Source: an uncultured Prevotellaceae bacterium
GTDB taxonomy: Bacteria > Bacteroidota > Bacteroidia > Bacteroidales > Bacteroidaceae
Reading direction: 5' to 3'
NCBI GenBank assembly: GCA_902774815.1
Contig: CACYJV010000027.1
Location: 1 to 46,046, forward strand
Length of the DNA: 46,046 nucleotides
Under the pieces are notes generated by a model that saw only the letters and a program-made list of their open reading frames with translations, did not search any database and was not told the origin of the DNA. Numbering within the stretch: the first letter of the stretch is position 1; the number at the start of each line of letters is the position of its first letter. A program made the translations under genes and the position numbers. Positions 42,801-46,046 of the stretch are shown here, piece by piece.

Positions 42801-43054
42801 TCACCCATACGGTCGTCACCAGCAACGATAGCAAAGCCTTCGCCATTGGTTTCATTGAAAATGTAGTAAGCAGAGCCTTCAGCTTCAAGGCTCGTCAAAG
42901 AGAGTTGTTTCGGGGCTTTGTTGCCCTTTTGAATTGCTGTCTGCTGCTGAAGTAGAGCGACAGCCTTCATCTTGGCTGCCTCTTTTTTAACAGGCGCAGC
43001 CATCAGTATGCCAGGCATGAGCATGGCAACTGCAAGAAAGATAAACTTTTTCAT
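39890..43054 (-). CDS. Secreted C10 cysteine protease with Spi prodomain and T9SS tail (second copy)
   Basis: The 1054-residue product starts at ATG 43052-43054 (MKKFIFLAVAMLMPGILMA signal peptide). A Spi-like propeptide (GFAIVAGDDRMGDVIGYS, about 73-90) is followed by a basic RGPHKAAR processing region. The catalytic cysteine is in STGCMAVTTAM (C163) and the histidine in LGGHSYIADGY (H297), with INWGWGG after it. Beta domains follow and the C-terminus is IYNLNGQRIKQLQRGVN and GGKKVLTK, a T9SS sorting tail. Compared with the first copy it is diverged over the catalytic domain but strongly alike in the tail. It is the first gene of the operon and has a -7 box at 43149-43156. Confidence 0.9.
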   Translation of the reverse strand: MKKFIFLAVAMLMPGILMAAPVKKEAAKMKAVALLQQQTAIQKGNKAPKQLSLTSLEAEGSAYYIFNETNGEGFAIVAGDDRMGDVIGYSTEGSFDEAQMPEALRLTLEDYAAVVKYAQENNIEVKRGPHKAARNDIPHFVNFAWNQSGKYSQNCPTDCSTGCMAVTTAMIMAYYKYPETLPAVYNSNVTEQASGEAWSPNYNALLSTYGSYTSVGEMPRFMRHVADALNTSYSTGGSGALAGALVPAFKTFGYDPGMRTIMRDSYSQEDWDEIIYEELAAGRPVSFYGEHNQLGGHSYIADGYQASTGFFYINWGWGGTCNGWFDMGILNPFVTYFGSWAGMGYTCPPAGFTGGLNAVIGIQPKKDGATTEEVLVLNCEDMRRNGSSIQAAIFNRTGSGYRGSIRWAVLNTDGTFTLVDGNETSYGYSDPYKYVNLNPSNLTLADGTYRLVPVCKKSDETEWNLCTGYRQRYVDVTIEGGAVTTVDVHPVRNVKVDDVCYYGTTGSSEDQYLEYILTLNNLGDDVYSNLTISAVRSDGTRVGGSSMYVGLSAGQKKTMSLFLEKGSGYKSLTNPTYEVIIKYNNETIWTGTVTDANNYANYTTYTGVDFEDYEYVDGNAYLYSSSLTGSINIINSSYSSWSGSYSPSSYIFNGPVRITLTDENKEVIGETIQQFVVQKGAEQAYPVNFEGLKSGKKYYLTCEALTSTRSSSTYSQKVDKSYFSNFEIMVKVGIPYYTATGSLERVMPEDTGVTDLPENTAAVDFSKFDASIVNLSSISNENCLYIFPAGATIPSELSGKNVVVGGEAEKITLVDGKPVVFPVAFTAQEITFARTFTNYNNGGTGGWNTIVLPFEATPTLDGANIDWFHSKSDASGRKFWLYKYTNGVGGTVYFDYASERKMQANVPYLLAVPGDKWGDKYDLHNKEFIFRGENVAISANVKPVTESGEYVFNGTFTVADCKNAYKLNEDGDFFELQTENATEQPFRAFFAPVAGQANNIRVLRVANSETDGIEQIENNELNVENQPIYNLNGQRIKQLQRGVNIVGGKKVLTK

Positions 43055-43452
43055 AATGGATATATACATCTTTGAATTTCAGTCTTATATTGATTTTCAC
43101 GACATTAGAATATACGTACAATGACAGTTCAAACCAAATTTGCGGGTGCAAAATTACTAATTTAATTTGAGTATAGCCTTCTTTTTTATTGAAAAGTAAT
43201 AATTTTTTGCATATTTAACAGGTTTGGTCATAACAAGCTCAAATTTAGGGAAAAAACGAGTATAACTTTATCAAATAGGACTGTCCCTGTAGAGTCTCTT
43301 TCGTCTGCCAAGTTGTCACATAGTCATGTCACAACCGACCGAATGTCAGCACTTGGCACGCGGTTTGTTGAGTATTTGGTGTGAAAATATGCCTCGGCAT
43401 ACTCACAAACGAGTGAAATAACAATAAAAACATAAAATAAAAAAGTACTATT
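43055..43452. other. Divergent regulatory region between protease operon and dnaK
   Basis: Within these 398 bases I see a -7 box for the protease operon on the minus strand (TAATTTTG, 43149-43156), a long AT-rich stretch, and toward dnaK a -24/-12-like element and an inverted repeat (described separately). No open reading frame of interest is present. Confidence 0.6.
43306..43369 (+). promoter_or_regulatory. Possible sigma-54-like promoter and inverted repeat upstream of dnaK
   Basis: TGGCACG (43354-43360) is followed by four bases and TTTGTT (43364-43369), which resembles the sigma-54 -24/-12 pattern GG-N10-GC except that the last base is T instead of C. An 8-base inverted repeat, TGCCAAGT (43306-43313) and ACTTGGCA (43351-43358), overlaps its left part. 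No good TAnnTTTG box was seen at the usual place upstream of dnaK. Confidence 0.35.
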
Positions 43453-45384
43453 ATGGGAAAGATTATTGGAATCGACTTAGGAACTACCAACAGCTGCGTT
43501 GCCGTTTTTGAAGGCAATGAGCCAGTAGTAATCGCCAACAGTGAAGGCAAGCGTACAACACCTTCTGTAATTGGCTTTGTAAAGGACGGCGAACGTAAGG
43601 TGGGCGATCCCGCTAAGCGTCAGGCCATCACCAACCCGAAGAACACGGTCTACTCGATCAAGCGTTTCATGGGTGAGACTTATCAGCAGGCTCAGAAAGA
43701 AGCTGAGCGCGTACCTTATACCGTTGTCAACGAGAACGGTTATCCGCGTGTCGACATCGAAGGTCGAAAGTATACGCCGCAGGAAATTTCGGCCATGATT
43801 CTACAGAAGATGAAGAAGACCGCTGAGGACTATCTCGGACAAGAGGTGACCGATGCCGTCATCACCGTACCTGCTTACTTCTCTGACTCACAGCGTCAGG
43901 CCACTAAGGAAGCCGGTCAAATTGCTGGTCTGAACGTGCAGCGTATCGTCAACGAGCCTACTGCAGCAGCACTGGCTTATGGCGTTGACAAGGCCAATAA
44001 GGATATGAAGATTGCCGTATTCGATCTCGGCGGCGGTACGTTCGATATCTCCATTCTGGAGTTCGGCGGTGGTGTCTTCGAGGTACTCTCCACCAATGGT
44101 GATACCCACCTCGGTGGCGACGACTTCGATCAGGTCATCATCGATTGGCTGGTAAACGGCTTCAAGGCTGATGAGGGCATCGACCTCTCGAAGGACCCGA
44201 TGGCCATGCAGCGACTCAAGGAGGCTGCCGAGAAGGCAAAGATTGAACTCTCGTCGACCACGACCACCGAAATCAACCTGCCCTACATCTCTGCTGAGGG
44301 CGGCGTGCCTAAGCACCTGGTGAAGACGCTCACGCGTGCTCAGTTCGAGCAGCTGGCCCACTCGCTCATCCAGGCCTGCCTCGTGCCCTGCCAGAACGCT
44401 ATCCGCGACGCCAAGCTCTCTACCTCCGACATCGACGAGGTTATCCTCGTGGGTGGCTCGAGCCGTATCCCCGCTGTGCAGACCCTCGTAAAGAACTATT
44501 TTGGCAAGGAACCCTCTAAGGGTGTGAACCCCGATGAGGTAGTGGCCGTAGGTGCTTCTATCCAGGGTGCTATCCTGAACAAGGAAGGTGGCGTAGGCGA
44601 CATCGTGCTTCTCGACGTGACACCTCTGACACTAGGTATTGAGACGCTCGGTGGCGTGATGACAAAACTCATCGATGCCAACTCTACCATCCCTTGCAAG
44701 AAGTCGGAGACCTTCTCAACGGCTGTGGACAACCAGACTGCTGTAACCATCCACGTGCTGCAGGGCGAGCGTCCAATGGCTGCCCAGAACAAGTCCATTG
44801 GCCAGTTCAACCTCGAAGGCATCGCTCCCGCACGTCGTGGCGTACCTCAGATTGAGGTGACATTCGACATCGATGCCAATGGTATTTTGAACGTATCTGC
44901 CAAGGATAAGGCTACAGGCAAGGAGCAGGCCATCCGCATTGAGGCTTCTTCTGGTCTGAGCGAGGACGAGATCAACCGCATGAAGGCCGAGGCTGAGCAG
45001 TTTGCAGAGGCAGATAAGAAGGAGCGCGAGCGTGTCGACAAGATGAATCAGGCCGACTCGATGATCTTCTCTACCGAGACCTTCCTCAATGAGAACGGCG
45101 ATAAGATTCCTGCCGACCAGCGTCCTGCCATCGACAGCGCCCTCCAGACACTGAAGGAAGCCCATAAGGCCGGTGATGTCGCAGCTATCGACAATGCCAT
45201 CAATAACCTTAACCAGGTCATGCAGGCCGCTTCTGCCCAGATGTATCAGCAGGCAGGCGGTGCTCAGCCCGGTGCTGGTGCAGGCTTCAATGGCGGTCAA
45301 GGCTTTAACGGCGGTGCTCAGGGTGGTCAACAGTCCAACCCCGACGACAACGTCCAAGACGCTGACTTCGAGGAGGTGAAGTAA
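43453..45384 (+). CDS. dnaK: Chaperone DnaK (Hsp70)
   Basis: The 643-residue chaperone binds unfolded segments in an ATP-controlled cycle with DnaJ and GrpE. ATPase-domain signatures are present: [15 protein letters not shown] (N-terminus), [14 protein letters not shown] and [15 protein letters not shown] substrate-binding domain follows with the linker [15 protein letters not shown], and the C-terminus is Gly/Gln-rich ([15 protein letters not shown]) and ends DADFEEVK. Neither dnaJ nor grpE is adjacent. A terminator follows. Confidence 0.98.
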   Translation: MGKIIGIDLGTTNSCVAVFEGNEPVVIANSEGKRTTPSVIGFVKDGERKVGDPAKRQAITNPKNTVYSIKRFMGETYQQAQKEAERVPYTVVNENGYPRVDIEGRKYTPQEISAMILQKMKKTAEDYLGQEVTDAVITVPAYFSDSQRQATKEAGQIAGLNVQRIVNEPTAAALAYGVDKANKDMKIAVFDLGGGTFDISILEFGGGVFEVLSTNGDTHLGGDDFDQVIIDWLVNGFKADEGIDLSKDPMAMQRLKEAAEKAKIELSSTTTTEINLPYISAEGGVPKHLVKTLTRAQFEQLAHSLIQACLVPCQNAIRDAKLSTSDIDEVILVGGSSRIPAVQTLVKNYFGKEPSKGVNPDEVVAVGASIQGAILNKEGGVGDIVLLDVTPLTLGIETLGGVMTKLIDANSTIPCKKSETFSTAVDNQTAVTIHVLQGERPMAAQNKSIGQFNLEGIAPARRGVPQIEVTFDIDANGILNVSAKDKATGKEQAIRIEASSGLSEDEINRMKAEAEQFAEADKKERERVDKMNQADSMIFSTETFLNENGDKIPADQRPAIDSALQTLKEAHKAGDVAAIDNAINNLNQVMQAASAQMYQQAGGAQPGAGAGFNGGQGFNGGAQGGQQSNPDDNVQDADFEEVK

Positions 45385-45416
45385 GGCTGATAAACAGCAA
45401 TAAGCAACAATAAACG

Positions 45417-45452
45417 AATCGGTGTAACTCATTGAGTTGCACCGATTTTTGT
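45417..45452 (+). terminator. Terminator of dnaK
   Basis: AATCGGTGTAACTC (45417-45430) pairs with GAGTTGCACCGATT (45434-45447) with one mismatch, followed by TTTGTTTT. Confidence 0.85.
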
Positions 45453-45498
45453 TTTAGTTAAACTTTGTATATTTGGCTCTGATTTCGGATATTTATCG

Positions 45499-45506
45499 TA
45501 AATTTG
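45499..45506 (+). promoter_or_regulatory. -7 box of the gene at 45580
   Basis: TAAATTTG. TTTG at 45472-45475 is somewhat too far upstream (23 bases) to be a standard -33. Predicted leader is about 65 bases. Confidence 0.4.
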
Positions 45507-45579
45507 CACCAAATCGTTCACGCGACTTAAAGGTTGACGAAGTTAAACTTAAAGACATATACCTTATTATATATAAGAA

Positions 45580-46046
45580 ATGGCAAAGGCAAATTATCAT
45601 ATCCGAAGGAAGTGCCCTATATGCGGAACCATCTTTGAGATTCGCACCATTGATGCTGTGTATTGTTCTCACAACTGTTCCGCTGTAGCCTCTAAGAGGA
45701 AAAAGGCTCAGGAAGAGAAGGAAAAGAAGTATGAGCAGATGGCGAAGGAAATTCCAGACATCAAGGAGTATCTAACAGCAGCAGAGGCAATAGCAATGTA
45801 CTGCGTTGAACGTAGTACATTGTATCGTGACATTCGGTTAAAGAAACTTCCGTCCGTTAATCTCGGCCAACGTCAGCTAAGACTGAAACGTTCTGATTTG
45901 GATGAGCGTTACGAACTGAGGAAGAAAGTGCGGAAGGCTGCTAAGAAGCCTATTCCCAAGACATACAATCTCGAACCCGAGAATTGCTATACCATCGGTG
46001 AAATCTCAAAGAAGTTCAGAATTCATGATTCATCCGTATGGGCCCA
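45580..46046 (+). CDS. Zinc-ribbon plus helix-turn-helix DNA-binding protein, cut by the right edge
   Basis: From ATG 45580 the frame begins MAKANYHIRRKCPICGTIFE and stays open to the window end (155 or so codons). CPICG and YCSHNC form a four-cysteine zinc-binding ribbon in the first 35 residues. A lysine/glutamate-rich linker follows, then a MerR/excisionase-like HTH: YLTAAEAIAMYCVERSTLYRDI and LPSVNLGQRQLRLKRSDLDE. A second HTH-like start (YTIGEISKKFRIHDSSVWA) appears at the edge. Such proteins are common next to integrases in Bacteroidales elements, but no integrase is in view, so it may equally be a stand-alone regulator. AT-richer than dnaK. Confidence 0.75.
   Translation, partial: MAKANYHIRRKCPICGTIFEIRTIDAVYCSHNCSAVASKRKKAQEEKEKKYEQMAKEIPDIKEYLTAAEAIAMYCVERSTLYRDIRLKKLPSVNLGQRQLRLKRSDLDERYELRKKVRKAAKKPIPKTYNLEPENCYTIGEISKKFRIHDSSVWA

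Noticed and set aside
1-46046. tRNA, rRNA, SusC/SusD pairs, complete transposases
   Set aside because: Intergenic regions were read on both strands and no cloverleaf, rRNA sequence, TonB-dependent transporter or transposase motif was seen.

Overview
The window reads as a chromosomal segment of a Bacteroidales bacterium, most likely a Prevotella-type member of the Prevotellaceae with roughly 50% GC. The main evidence is: (i) many genes are preceded by the Bacteroidetes -7 box TAnnTTTG, several with a TTTG -33 box about 19 bases upstream; (ii) two Spi/C10 (streptopain-type) proteases end in a type IX secretion sorting tail of the form IYNLNGQR...GxKVxxK; (iii) Shine-Dalgarno sequences are mostly absent; (iv) the gene set includes a norspermidine/spermidine-type saccharopine dehydrogenase homologue, NhaD, a GH67/GH43 xylan module and a full L-rhamnose catabolic set. 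No rRNA, tRNA, CRISPR array or complete insertion sequence was found.

Layout. 1-380: truncated GNAT acetyltransferase. 431-1487: AT-rich gene-poor spacer with an 11-bp helically phased tandem array and a 31-bp tandem/inverted repeat array. 1488-6113 (minus): VTC-domain protein, DUF4956 membrane protein, DUF2490 outer-membrane barrel and a Cthe_2159-type beta-helix carbohydrate-binding protein, probably one functional module. 6192-10293: asd (minus), then a CPA2 antiporter and a LolD-type ABC ATPase (plus). 10395-14833 (minus): asnS, an RluB-type pseudouridine synthase with a very long repetitive disordered N-terminus, and purB. 15107-16969 (minus): a compact AAA ATPase with a DUF4435 (TOPRIM-like) partner, resembling split OLD/PARIS-type defence pairs. 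17128-18477 (minus): nhaD. 18692-25854: acyltransferase-3 gene followed by rhaB, rhaA and an MFS permease (plus), and a secreted coiled-coil protein and rhaD (minus). 25962-27888 (plus): an uncharacterised Bacteroidales protein and a carboxynorspermidine/carboxyspermidine dehydrogenase homologue. 27895-28403: an inverted-repeat-bounded S23/four-helix-bundle cassette with an in-frame stop, followed by recA. 29677-34018 (minus): GPH symporter, GH43 and GH67 for (glucurono)xylo-oligosaccharides, with a divergent SASA-type esterase at 34194-36185. 36377-43054 (minus): protease - 69-aa acidic peptide - protease operon. 43453-45384: dnaK. 45580-46046: start of a zinc-ribbon/HTH protein cut by the right edge.

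How genes work together. The rha genes cover uptake, isomerisation, phosphorylation and aldol cleavage of L-rhamnose. The xylan genes cover import of short acidic or acetylated xylo-oligosaccharides and removal of glucuronate, xylose/arabinose and acetyl groups. The most original object is the C10 protease / small peptide / C10 protease operon, where a short unsecreted acidic peptide lies 4 bases upstream of one secreted protease and 29 bases downstream of the other. Next are the ATPase-DUF4435 pair, the VTC module, and several unusual intergenic repeat families, one of which appears to have been recruited into the N-terminus of GH67.
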